Shown piece after piece: positions 31,701 to 38,745 of a stretch of 39,767 nucleotides of DNA (the first letter of the stretch is position 1; each line of letters begins with the position of its first letter). Both the position numbers and the translations under genes were made by a program. Source of the DNA: a virus. Where the stretch lies: IMG/VR virus record IMGVR_UViG_3300023181_000052, positions 1-39,767 of that record, one strand, 5' to 3'. A model generated the notes under the pieces. The model saw nothing but the letters and a program-made list of their open reading frames with translations, made no database searches and was not told the origin of the DNA.

Positions 31701-34652
31701 AATTTCATCTCTTTGCTTTTGAGTTAATAGGTTATTAGTCACAGCTAAATCTAAAAACGTATTTACCACTTCACTGTCTAAACTTACACCCAAAGGAAAT
31801 ATCAAACTTTCTGCAAAAGGGAGCGCAGATAAAGTCCCCATGAAAGGGCTTATTGCATTACTTGGAAACTTAGGATATCTTATAGGTTTACATCTTAAAT
31901 CTGTTGAAGTTAATAAATTATATTCGCCCGCTACGTTTGAAGAAGTGTAATACTGCTCAAAAAGTTGTATTTGTTCCTCACTTAAACCTTGTAAGTCATC
32001 TTCGGTTATTGTAAGTGTTGATGAGTTGTAAAGTTCTGCATTATCAGGATATGTATCAGTAGATTCGTAATAGGAAAACTCTCCAAATTGATAAGGAATA
32101 GGATTACAGTCATTAATTTCAGGCAGGTCGTAAGTACAAGTGGCTGTATAAGTTTGCACTTTTTCAAAAGTGATACTATCAAAGGTTGTAATACCTCCTG
32201 TAATAGTTAAATCATTCGTCAGTATTGAATAGCAACCACATGGAGGTGCTACTATATATTTAGCATTTGTAGTGGCTACTATAGGTGCATCTACAGCTAC
32301 ATAAAAAGTTGTAGGATATGCTGTAACATCTAATATTATTAAATCTCCCGCTGCTGTATCAACTATTTTACTGTCTAAAGAAGTGTTTGTTGAACAACTG
32401 CCAAAAAATGAATATCTTAATTGGTTTACACTTGGTATGTCATCACTTATTACACATTGACTATTTTGAGTGATTTGGAAAGCTATTTTATTGCGTCCGT
32501 TCTTCTCAACTTTAAACCATAATGCGCCTTTATGCAACTTATTTATAAAGTTGGTGTTGACAGCAGTTACGTTTTTAGCGGATTGCAATAATTCTGCTTG
32601 TGTTAGTGCACCATAATAATTATTGTAATATCCTATAGCAGGTGTAGTGGGATTGTTATTGTTTAAGACAGGTGCTGCGTTATTACAGGCTTCATTAATG
32701 AAACTACCAACTCTTTTATAAACTGTTGTAATAGCATAGTCTGTTTCAAACGTGTCGTCTTCTATATAAGTGCCGTCATTATTTTGTTGAAATGGTTGAC
32801 AGTTTTGTGGTGGTGTATTGTTTGGGTAGCTTCCTTCGTTTTCATCATAAACTAAAGAATTTTGCTGGTTGACCACTTGCTGAATCCTGACAAAACTATC
32901 AGATAATATAGGAGAGTCACATTCTGAATTAAATGCAGGTTCACAATTAGCTTCACTGTAAGGGTTATTCAGGTAAGTGGCTATTTCAGGTATATACTTG
33001 TCTGAGGATGGATTTTTAACTTCATCTATATTGCTATTAACATACTCTTCGAGGTCATCGGATACAACTGATATTGTTCCTTTAGGTGCAACAGCTACAT
33101 TGCTCACTATACAAGTTGACGTTTCTGTTTGTTCTACTTCTTGACCACTGTTAGAGAAATCATTACAGGTTCCCTCTAATGTTGCTGTGTTAAAGAATTG
33201 CCATATTTGATTTCTGTCTGTTGTGGCGCAATCTGAGACATTTGCTAATACAGAAGCAACGTTTAAATCTGTAGGGTCAATAGGTGCAATGTCAGACGCT
33301 TTAGGCGGTCTTGCCACTAAAGGATTTATTGGGTAGAATGTTCCGTCTTTATTAAAGAACCTCATAGAGAATGGTTGTACTTCCTCTCTCATGTAGCCTC
33401 TATACTTAGCAGTTGCTATAGCATCTTTGTATAAATCTTCTTTTGCCACTGACGAGTTCCACTTTAAAAATCCCCCTATAAAATTAACTATAGGTTGCAA
33501 GTTTGGAAACTTCTTTCCTGTTATGCCGTATTTAAAAAGTTTATTTCCTGAAGACTTTATTCCTTTAGAGTGCTCGTATTTAGTTCTCTGAGAAAATACT
33601 CTGTCGTAGTTTATTCTTTGTGTTATTCCACCTAAGTTTTCTGTACCTGTTTGAGTGGAAGTATATATTATGCTTTTATCAGAAGTGCTGTGGATTCCTT
33701 CTACAAAATAAGATTCTGCCTGATTAACAGCTACTCTTTCTATTACTATAACTTTGTAATATTTAAAGTTTGTATCAAGGTTATCTACTTCAAGTTTTAT
33801 AGCAAAATTTGTAAAACTGTCTAACTCTGTTTGGTTTAATACTCTATTATTTTCGTCAAATATTTTTATAGCTTGCGTTGGAGAAAAATAATCCGAGATT
33901 TCATTACCCGCTAAATCTGAATATGCTATTCTAAATTGGTAATCTCCCATTCTTAAATTACCACCTATTTGTAGAATTTCAGGGGTTATTTTAGGAACAG
34001 AATAATTAGGAGACTGTAGCATTTTTTCTACATTAACACATACAGGAATTTCTCCTTCTTCTCCACAAGTGTTTACACCCACTGTTTGATAGTATTCTAT
34101 ATCGTCTGCGTTAAGCCACCTATCAGGATTATATCCATCCACCCAATATATATTAGTACCCAGCTTATCAATCTTAATCTCTATATGTTTTATAGGGTGA
34201 TTTATAGAAAAATTGAAATCTTTATTACAAAGGTCATTAAGTAATTCTATGTATTGATTATAAGGACTCTGAGTAATTGTTTCAAGCGCGGAAGGCAGAA
34301 CACTATATGTGTTGCAATCTTCGCATGTAAGGTCTGTATCTTCTCCAAAAGACAGGTTTGATATGTTGTTGTCTACGTATCCAAAAGAAGAATACCCTGT
34401 AACAGGATTAGTTAGAAAGTAATAAACTCTTTGTAAAGTTGGATGTTTTTCATACCCCACCACTTTATACCCAGCAGGAAAAACCACCGATAGGTAGTTA
34501 CTTGGTTCATTTGTTATATTTAATGTATCGCCTGTCTCATTCTCAGTGTTACAGTTTAGACAAAAAGAATATTCTGTATTTTCTAACTGAGAAGGATGAG
34601 TTGTTCTGTTAAGTCCTGTTTTTGGTGCCGATGCACTTTTCTTCTGTTCCAA
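28752..34652 (-). CDS. Giant (1966-aa) tail muzzle/stabilisation-type protein
   Basis: The N-terminus GLNRTTHPSQLENTEYSFCLN, with NEPSNYLSVVFPAGYKVVGY shortly after, matches in layout the large 'stabilisation' protein of crAss-like phages (the muzzle at the tail tip of the phage structure known from this group). It is beta-rich throughout, with many Tyr/Asn segments and scattered Cys (CLNCN ~31-34, CEDCNT, CNDFSNSGQ). One apolar region, near residues 1135-1165 (NAIGGVLSTAAIGVYLGSLAL), could insert in a membrane. It lies downstream of the ring/adaptor genes and directly upstream of the tail lysozyme, the expected order. Confidence 0.8.
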   Translation of the reverse strand: MEQKKSASAPKTGLNRTTHPSQLENTEYSFCLNCNTENETGDTLNITNEPSNYLSVVFPAGYKVVGYEKHPTLQRVYYFLTNPVTGYSSFGYVDNNISNLSFGEDTDLTCEDCNTYSVLPSALETITQSPYNQYIELLNDLCNKDFNFSINHPIKHIEIKIDKLGTNIYWVDGYNPDRWLNADDIEYYQTVGVNTCGEEGEIPVCVNVEKMLQSPNYSVPKITPEILQIGGNLRMGDYQFRIAYSDLAGNEISDYFSPTQAIKIFDENNRVLNQTELDSFTNFAIKLEVDNLDTNFKYYKVIVIERVAVNQAESYFVEGIHSTSDKSIIYTSTQTGTENLGGITQRINYDRVFSQRTKYEHSKGIKSSGNKLFKYGITGKKFPNLQPIVNFIGGFLKWNSSVAKEDLYKDAIATAKYRGYMREEVQPFSMRFFNKDGTFYPINPLVARPPKASDIAPIDPTDLNVASVLANVSDCATTDRNQIWQFFNTATLEGTCNDFSNSGQEVEQTETSTCIVSNVAVAPKGTISVVSDDLEEYVNSNIDEVKNPSSDKYIPEIATYLNNPYSEANCEPAFNSECDSPILSDSFVRIQQVVNQQNSLVYDENEGSYPNNTPPQNCQPFQQNNDGTYIEDDTFETDYAITTVYKRVGSFINEACNNAAPVLNNNNPTTPAIGYYNNYYGALTQAELLQSAKNVTAVNTNFINKLHKGALWFKVEKNGRNKIAFQITQNSQCVISDDIPSVNQLRYSFFGSCSTNTSLDSKIVDTAAGDLIILDVTAYPTTFYVAVDAPIVATTNAKYIVAPPCGCYSILTNDLTITGGITTFDSITFEKVQTYTATCTYDLPEINDCNPIPYQFGEFSYYESTDTYPDNAELYNSSTLTITEDDLQGLSEEQIQLFEQYYTSSNVAGEYNLLTSTDLRCKPIRYPKFPSNAISPFMGTLSALPFAESLIFPLGVSLDSEVVNTFLDLAVTNNLLTQKQRDEIAGYEILKGDNSVHKSIVANTVGFDMYKYTEKGQEVLYPNYPLNDLGDDLLNLENGQNIHHPYTANSNHNFSLLNPDLSLNKPTLPTEFIISGYQQGNSRMFFQDVEDHPKYVILTSRARDISNILATSEVLLESAIKLAELTVNSGIGQSFAIVGVSSGTNAIGGVLSTAAIGVYLGSLALNSFIKIGQYRLQWLQTIENFGQPKNHTSYCAAEGFQNKFLINSVNNSRLRGISASKYLKAGRYTFKDENTGETLKINNKDRESSVFISSGETYPVNYPTEYRNYDNNIFSQSNGSRTILSQNGGLQGEEIIRNSAVPYITLKNYIPNQFGTVDSIKWLSTSHTKLLTESSDCEVIYGGTVYISRDTQKRKHPIFRTDAFKQADMTPFSYSDYNNVGQAKYFLDFHTGGSSTLGSFLFPDLNNEFRFDNASTNDLYYRSSSKFYLYYYGFISYLVESEVNTNFRYGRPAIKDQYYPDIQGDMVEFTQEKNLSIKEPVTYFYNSVYSKGITPSPYLTRPVTYSKEVYDKINDSLNGGIYSLEDNSENDLTDPWLIFAPLNKFEFETKRGKLISIEDIGSEVLWVRFENGDALLNSVENLSNAGNPISVELGTGGIFNKRPIDSDAGTQNTEVLRTPYGYISVDAKNGMIYLRSGQNITPISDILGNKESGMKNWMRQHLPFKLLKQFPQADIDNKYKGVGISMGYDNKLDRVFITVKDYVALDVECLSYDEETGFNCEGIPVDFDNTQYFKDVSFTLSFRPQSGWLSYMSFQPNYYSKFNNIVDAGYNYGIDKETLWTHNFGLKSFQVFQGRVYPFIVDAQIKNENVNKILSSVSVNSEVKRWLNDFDFSQHKEMGFNKSIIYNNTNNSGLIELNQEQTLRDRRNYPQSGVNSQKILYTSQNGKHEFNYFYNRVKNQNNGIPIWLWDSVMVDKDLNTQAISYKGKNPLERIRGDWFTLRLINDKETRMSVTYKNTINSEIIYE

Positions 34653-34655
34653 GTT

Positions 34656-35519
34656 TTAGAATTTTAAAGAGGGGAGTTTAAAAACTGCTGTATCTCTTTG
34701 ATTCAACTTTTTATATTTTATGTGCCAATTTTTTGATAGCCCATAGAATTTAGCCTCTCTTATGGCGGCGGCTTTTAATTCTCTGTGGCTTTGAAGCCAA
34801 AGGGGATATAGTTGTGTTAATCCCTGTGGGTTTTTATTATTAGCTATAAGTTCCTCTGCTATTTTAATTTTAACATAATTGGTTATATAGGTTAAAATAT
34901 CTCCTGTAGTTAATTCGGGTATAACAACTTCTCCTTCTTCGTCTGTAGGTATTCCGTAGTATTGAACGTATAACTCCCCTTCTCTAAAGTTTGTATTTAC
35001 AGTGTTGCCTGTTATGTTAATCTCGTTAGGATATCCGTCTCTTATTGAGGGATGTATGTTAATGCAATCAGACGAAAATAAATCTTTGTTTACGCCTTTC
35101 ACTAAAGAAAGAAAGTGCCAATTGTAATAAAAATCTACAGGTGTATTGTTTATTGTTATCTTCTCTGTTATTATTTTAGATTGACAAGTGGTGATGTATT
35201 CCTGATTAACTTCATCAAAATAAGCAGGGTTCTCAATATACTGTCTGTAAATATAATTATCTGTTACATTTCTTCTGTCGCCGTGAATACATGTAGCATG
35301 TGGCTCTAACAATATAGCAAGTCTTAAAGACTTAAATTCTTTTGGCAGATTACCTTTTGAATTTTCTATTTTTATTTTGCGCTCCTGAAGTTCACAAATA
35401 TTATTACCAAAGATTTTCAACTGTTGTACCACATCTCCTTTAACAGATATTTTGTCTATGTCAGAGGCAAAGGAACTTAGTTGAGATTCTATTTCTGCGA
35501 GAAATTCTTTAAATTTCAT
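34656..35519 (-). CDS. Putative tail ring/adaptor protein
   Basis: This 287-residue soluble protein has a helical N-terminus and central beta-rich region (ITTCQSKIITEKITINNTPVDFYYNWHFL). The C-terminal helices include LTQLYPLWLQSHRELKAAAIR. The segment EGELYVQYYGIPTDEEGE and the position between the IHF-like gene and the muzzle-type gene fit the ring/adaptor ('tail tubular') proteins of crAss-like phages, which stack below the portal. The start is 2 bases after the IHF-like stop. The specific ring identity cannot be assigned from sequence reading alone. Confidence 0.65.
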   Translation of the reverse strand: MKFKEFLAEIESQLSSFASDIDKISVKGDVVQQLKIFGNNICELQERKIKIENSKGNLPKEFKSLRLAILLEPHATCIHGDRRNVTDNYIYRQYIENPAYFDEVNQEYITTCQSKIITEKITINNTPVDFYYNWHFLSLVKGVNKDLFSSDCINIHPSIRDGYPNEINITGNTVNTNFREGELYVQYYGIPTDEEGEVVIPELTTGDILTYITNYVKIKIAEELIANNKNPQGLTQLYPLWLQSHRELKAAAIREAKFYGLSKNWHIKYKKLNQRDTAVFKLPSLKF

Positions 35520-35521
35520 AA

Positions 35522-36028
35522 TTAGATATTAGGTATAAATTTAAACTCTCCTCTGCCTTTTCTGTGATTGCCCTTCTTTCTTGCATACTCTTCTGCTATT
35601 CTAACGCTTTCGCATATATCAAAATGTAACTTTCTCGGTTTGTTGTTTCTCTGAATATTTGCAGTTAATCTAAAACTAAACATCCTTTCCATTGTCCAAT
35701 CTTCTAACTCTTTATCAGGGAAAAAATGAGGTTTATATTTGTCAATTTTTTTAGCTTTTTGTATTCGTGATAATGTTCTGTCCATTATCCTTGCTTTTTT
35801 TTCTTTTTTTATATTGCAAAAATAGCCCAATCCTTCTATATACACGCCTCCTTCTGAATCTACTATCATTTGAGAAATTAAACAGAAAATGCCGTCTACA
35901 GCTTTTTTAAATAAGTCGTACTGATTTAAACCTTTAACACATTTATGTCTATGTTCTCTGTAGTAATCATAAACTATTCTGTCTGATAAATCTAATTCTT
36001 TTATAAAACTCTTGTCATGTAAGTTCAT
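35522..36028 (-). CDS. IHF/HU-like virion protein
   Basis: The N-terminal ~85 residues (…NQYDLFKKAVDGIFCLISQM, then VYIEGLGYFCNIK) have the helix-helix-beta pattern of the IHF/HU fold: amphipathic helices followed by a V-x-hE-G-h-G-Y-F turn. The C-terminal part is basic (NNKPRKLHFD, KGNHRKGRGEF). crAss-like phages carry one or two such 'IHF subunit' genes among their tail genes, where they act as virion components and not as chromosomal architectural proteins. The order here, after a 226-aa ring-type gene and before a 287-aa one, fits. DNA binding is not excluded. Confidence 0.75.
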   Translation of the reverse strand: MNLHDKSFIKELDLSDRIVYDYYREHRHKCVKGLNQYDLFKKAVDGIFCLISQMIVDSEGGVYIEGLGYFCNIKKEKKARIMDRTLSRIQKAKKIDKYKPHFFPDKELEDWTMERMFSFRLTANIQRNNKPRKLHFDICESVRIAEEYARKKGNHRKGRGEFKFIPNI

Positions 36029-36030
36029 AA

Positions 36031-36711
36031 TTACTGTGTAGGTTGTTTGTCTATGCCGTTAGGGTTTGAATCTTCTATTACAGCCGCATAAACACCAGCT
36101 ACCATTTGAGTAGCTTCTTTAAATACAGCTTCTACTAATTTATCAGGCACTATGAATTCTGAATCCCATGCGTTTAGACATTGCTTTTTAGTCTCACAAG
36201 ATAGCTCTTCTAACATATCTGTCTCTAACGTTATAAATTCTAAATTTAAAGCTAATATTTCTTTATCGGGGATGTAAACATATCCTTTTTCATCTTGGAA
36301 AACATAGACTTCTGATTCATCCGCGTATTTTCTATTTTTATTGCGTCTATATTGTGCTTCATCCACTAAAGTAAAACCTATACCGTCATCTATACTTGTC
36401 ACACTTTTAATAGAAGAGCCTAATCTTGAATATATTAATTTAGGTAGTTTCTTTTTGGACTTCATTAAAATGTTACACCTCTTGAAACTTGCTATAGAAC
36501 AATCTACATTTCTTATTCTCTCTAACTCAAAACATTCTACGCTGCTATATAAATTGTAATCATTTTGTATAGTTCTTTCTAATAATTTTTGAGATATTAA
36601 CATTGTATTTATACTTCTCAAAATCCTAAGAATATAACGGGGAGGTATTCTGCTATCTTTTTTAACTCTGAGTGTACTTAATAAACGAGACACTGCTTCT
36701 CTATTAGTCAT
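36031..36711 (-). CDS. 226-aa putative tail ring/connector protein
   Basis: This soluble protein starts MTNREAVSRLLSTLRVKKDS, includes helices in ILRILRSINTMLISQKLLER, a middle with FELERIRNVDCSIASF, and a beta-rich segment (VYVFQDEKGYVYIPDKEIL). It lies immediately upstream of the IHF-like gene (2-base gap) as the first gene of its transcription unit, with a promoter-like element at 36727-36734. This arrangement is typical of the small tail ring/connector genes of crAss-like phages. The specific assignment is by context; I see no diagnostic motif. Confidence 0.6.
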   Translation of the reverse strand: MTNREAVSRLLSTLRVKKDSRIPPRYILRILRSINTMLISQKLLERTIQNDYNLYSSVECFELERIRNVDCSIASFKRCNILMKSKKKLPKLIYSRLGSSIKSVTSIDDGIGFTLVDEAQYRRNKNRKYADESEVYVFQDEKGYVYIPDKEILALNLEFITLETDMLEELSCETKKQCLNAWDSEFIVPDKLVEAVFKEATQMVAGVYAAVIEDSNPNGIDKQPTQ

Positions 36712-36726
36712 AACTAAATATTTTCA

Positions 36727-36734
36727 CAAAAATA
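36727..36734 (-). promoter_or_regulatory. Promoter-like TATTTTTG element
   Basis: On the - strand TATTTTTG fits TAnnTTTG and lies 16 bases before the 226-aa gene, after the fibre terminator. It lacks the exact TATATTTGC core of the other promoters, so it is less certain. Confidence 0.45.
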
Positions 36735-36775
36735 ATGATTTATCATGTTTATAAAAAAACTATAAACTTCTAAAT

Positions 36776-36806
36776 AACAAAAGGGAGTAGCCTAAGCTGC
36801 CCCCTC
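36776..36806 (-). terminator. Intrinsic terminator of the fibre genes
   Basis: On the - strand GAGGGGGCAGC-TTAG-GCTACTCCC (36806-36783) forms a GC-rich imperfect hairpin followed by TTTTGTTATTT. It lies 26 bases after the fibre gene stop (36832) and is the strongest GC-rich hairpin in the region. Confidence 0.75.
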
Positions 36807-36831
36807 TTTACAGAAAAAAGAAAAAGAAATT

Positions 36832-37860
36832 TTATATTAATGTTGGAGCACTTAAAACTCCTGCATTTGAAACTGTAACTCTCCATCTGTTGCCATTAGG
36901 AGATTTTAATACAAGTCCTTTTGTAGCTGTTGTGCTTTCTATATCTCCTTGTGTAGTCATTGTATCTTCAAAATTACCTGTTCCCTCAACATTTAGCTTA
37001 AAGCCTGAATCTGTTCCATCAACTCCTATATTGAAATTACCTGTTGCTCTATAATACGTGCTCCAAGTAGTTAATCCTGTGTAATTTGTAGTAATTAAAT
37101 CAAGATTAGCTGTGAGAGGTAAAAATTGTTGGGTGTATGCTTTACTAACGTATGCTCGCCCAAACCAAGAAGAAATATTACCTAATGTCCTGTTAAAGTC
37201 TATTGGAATTATACTTGTGCTAAATATGTCTCCTGACATAGTTCCACCTGTCAAACTCAGCTTACCGTCTAACCCTGTCTGAACTGCTGTAACAGATGGG
37301 GCTAATATGGTGGAAGCTGTTAAACTATTTTGCACTTCTGTTACATTTCCTGACCCTAATAAGCTTTGTCCTCCTACAGTCTTTATATTAGTTCCTGATA
37401 CAAGTGTTGCTTGTTTAGTGTCTAAAGCTGTTTGTACAGCGGGAGCGATATATGCAGGGTTTGCAGAAAATACGAAATTGTTTAAAAGTAATCCTGTACC
37501 TGCTGAATAAGTGTTTCCTGCGGCTACAGTGAGTGTTATTGTCTCGTCCTTAACCTCTACTAAAAGATTACTGGAAGCAGAAATAATACTTCTTATTTGA
37601 TGTTGTTGAAGCGTGTTTTGTCCTATGTAAACAGGAGTTCCTATACCTACACTAACAAGCTCCGTACCACCCGACATTGTACATATTTTAGCATCTAAGC
37701 TTTGTATCACTTCTGTGAGTGGCGTACCTGTTTCTACACCTGTACATGGCAGGGTAATTCCATAATATGTTGAGCAATCCGTAGAAAGATCCCTTACAGC
37801 GCATCCTTTAGGCTTACAGCCGCAGATTACATTTGATGGTTTATTACAAGTGTTACACAT
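36832..37860 (-). CDS. Cys-rich tail fibre protein
   Basis: The 342 residues open with a Cys-rich leader: MCNTCNKPSNVICGCKPKGC, with further Cys at ~29, 39 and 58. The leader is followed by a helix (LTEVIQSLDAKICTM) and a fibre shaft of short Gly/Thr/Ser-rich repeats (VSGTNIKTVGGQSLLGSGN, then TGGTMSGDI and related stretches). The C-terminal ~100 residues look like a beta-rich tip (LVLKSPNGNRWRVTVSNAGV). Trimeric tail fibres used for receptor binding have this layout. The gene overlaps the 79-aa gene by 8 bases and ends at a terminator. Confidence 0.8.
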   Translation of the reverse strand: MCNTCNKPSNVICGCKPKGCAVRDLSTDCSTYYGITLPCTGVETGTPLTEVIQSLDAKICTMSGGTELVSVGIGTPVYIGQNTLQQHQIRSIISASSNLLVEVKDETITLTVAAGNTYSAGTGLLLNNFVFSANPAYIAPAVQTALDTKQATLVSGTNIKTVGGQSLLGSGNVTEVQNSLTASTILAPSVTAVQTGLDGKLSLTGGTMSGDIFSTSIIPIDFNRTLGNISSWFGRAYVSKAYTQQFLPLTANLDLITTNYTGLTTWSTYYRATGNFNIGVDGTDSGFKLNVEGTGNFEDTMTTQGDIESTTATKGLVLKSPNGNRWRVTVSNAGVLSAPTLI

Positions 37861-38092
37861 TTTCTAATGTTGTTACGCGGTTTTCTAAAGCTAATATTCT
37901 ACTGTATGCTGCCACTAAAGCAGTGGTGAGTGCTGAGTTTATTTGTGCCTGAGTTGATTCCGCAGGGAGGTTTAAAAATGATATAGCTGTTGGGTGAGCT
38001 ATACAGGTTGTTGAAGTTATTATTCCATCACAGTCTAAAGGAGAGTTGTCTGGAATTACTGTGGTATTTTGAGAACATTCCATTACGGGCAA
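37853..38092 (-). CDS. Small Cys-rich fibre-associated protein
   Basis: The 79 residues have a Cys-containing leader (MECSQNTTVIPDNSPLDCDG, plus CIAH) and a C-terminal coiled coil (YSRILALENRVTTLEN). The annotated ATG at 38092 overlaps the previous gene. The fourth codon (ATG 38083) gives a TAATG overlap with the stop of the 116-aa gene, the local pattern, and is an equally likely start. It is sandwiched between two fibre-type genes and probably forms a coiled-coil section or chaperone-like partner of the fibre. Confidence 0.65.
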   Translation of the reverse strand: MPVMECSQNTTVIPDNSPLDCDGIITSTTCIAHPTAISFLNLPAESTQAQINSALTTALVAAYSRILALENRVTTLENV

Positions 38093-38433
38093 GTGTTAGT
38101 TTGCAAGTCTGCCACTTGTGCTTGTAAAGTTGTAATGGCTGTTTGCTGTGAGTTTATAGTTTCTTGTTGTTGACAAATGAATGTCTGCAATGCTGTTAAG
38201 GCATCTAATATTTTTATTTCTCCTACAGGATATGTTATGCATTCTCCTCTAAGTGATTCTAATTCTAAGTCTGTTTTTATATCTGTCAGGATTTCATATA
38301 TGTCCTGAGTTGTTTCTTCTATTGTTAAGCAATCTTGTTCTGCTAAATCAGAGTATTCTGGAATAGTACCTTCAAAAGCGGTACAGTTAGCATATACTTT
38401 TTTACAATTTCCTTTTATCTGTCCTGTACACAT
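38083..38433 (-). CDS. Small Cys-rich coiled-coil fibre-associated protein
   Basis: The 116 residues carry a Cys-rich N-terminus (MCTGQIKGNCKKVYANCTAF, then DCLTIEETTQDIYEILTDIK) and a C-terminal coiled coil (TLQAQVADLQ) with a Cys near the end. The Cys leaders of this, the 79-aa and the 342-aa proteins are alike in spirit, suggesting a common attachment or folding role at the virion. The gene follows a GC-rich hairpin at 38463-38486. Confidence 0.65.
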   Translation of the reverse strand: MCTGQIKGNCKKVYANCTAFEGTIPEYSDLAEQDCLTIEETTQDIYEILTDIKTDLELESLRGECITYPVGEIKILDALTALQTFICQQQETINSQQTAITTLQAQVADLQTNTCP

Positions 38434-38462
38434 TTCTTTTTCTGGTTTTTATTTTTAATATT

Positions 38463-38486
38463 AGGCGGAATTTTTAGGCTCCGCCT
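38463..38486. repeat. Perfect 7-bp GC-rich inverted repeat between fibre genes
   Basis: AGGCGGA (38463-38469) and TCCGCCT (38480-38486) flank a 10-base loop. On the + strand TTT follows. On the transcribed - strand it is followed by AATATTAAAAA, with no U-tract, so it is not a standard terminator for the fibre genes. It may be an RNA processing or stabilising hairpin, or a terminator for antisense transcription. Confidence 0.6.
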
Positions 38487-38502
38487 TTTGTAACTATCTG
38501 AT

Positions 38503-38724
38503 TTAGTGCTTCTTACGAGGTTTGGGAGGGGGCGACCCTATCCCTGCTGGCGCAAAATCTATAATTTCATACTCTGTTTCTGCTAAAAGGTATGTAGCTT
38601 GGGATACAGCTATAATTTTAAAACCGTTAGCATCTGTTTGAATATCTACATCTACTCCATCCTGAATAAATTTTGTAGCTTGTAAGTCGCTTATTTTAGC
38701 AACTAATAAAATTGGTTCTGACAT
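38503..38724 (-). CDS. Small 73-aa virion-associated protein, unknown
   Basis: The protein starts MSEPILLVAKISDLQATKFI, is mostly beta-like, and ends in a Pro-rich basic tail (GIGSPPPKPRKKH). It sits between fibre genes with a 21-base gap to the fibre upstream and a hairpin-containing gap downstream. No family is recognised. An attachment or spacer role at the fibre is inferred only from position. Confidence 0.6.
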   Translation of the reverse strand: MSEPILLVAKISDLQATKFIQDGVDVDIQTDANGFKIIAVSQATYLLAETEYEIIDFAPAGIGSPPPKPRKKH

Positions 38725-38745
38725 TTTTTATTTATTTAATTTTTA

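Noticed and set aside
7263-34652. Genome-wide TAG reassignment to glutamine, as in some crAss-like phages
   Set aside because: The giant genes are all open under the standard code with no internal TAG, and TAG ends at least four genes. Only one in-frame TAG (15113-15115) looks like a readthrough candidate.
36712-36831. Hidden gene in the gap before the 226-aa gene
   Set aside because: All frames are short. The space is explained by the fibre terminator and a promoter-like element.
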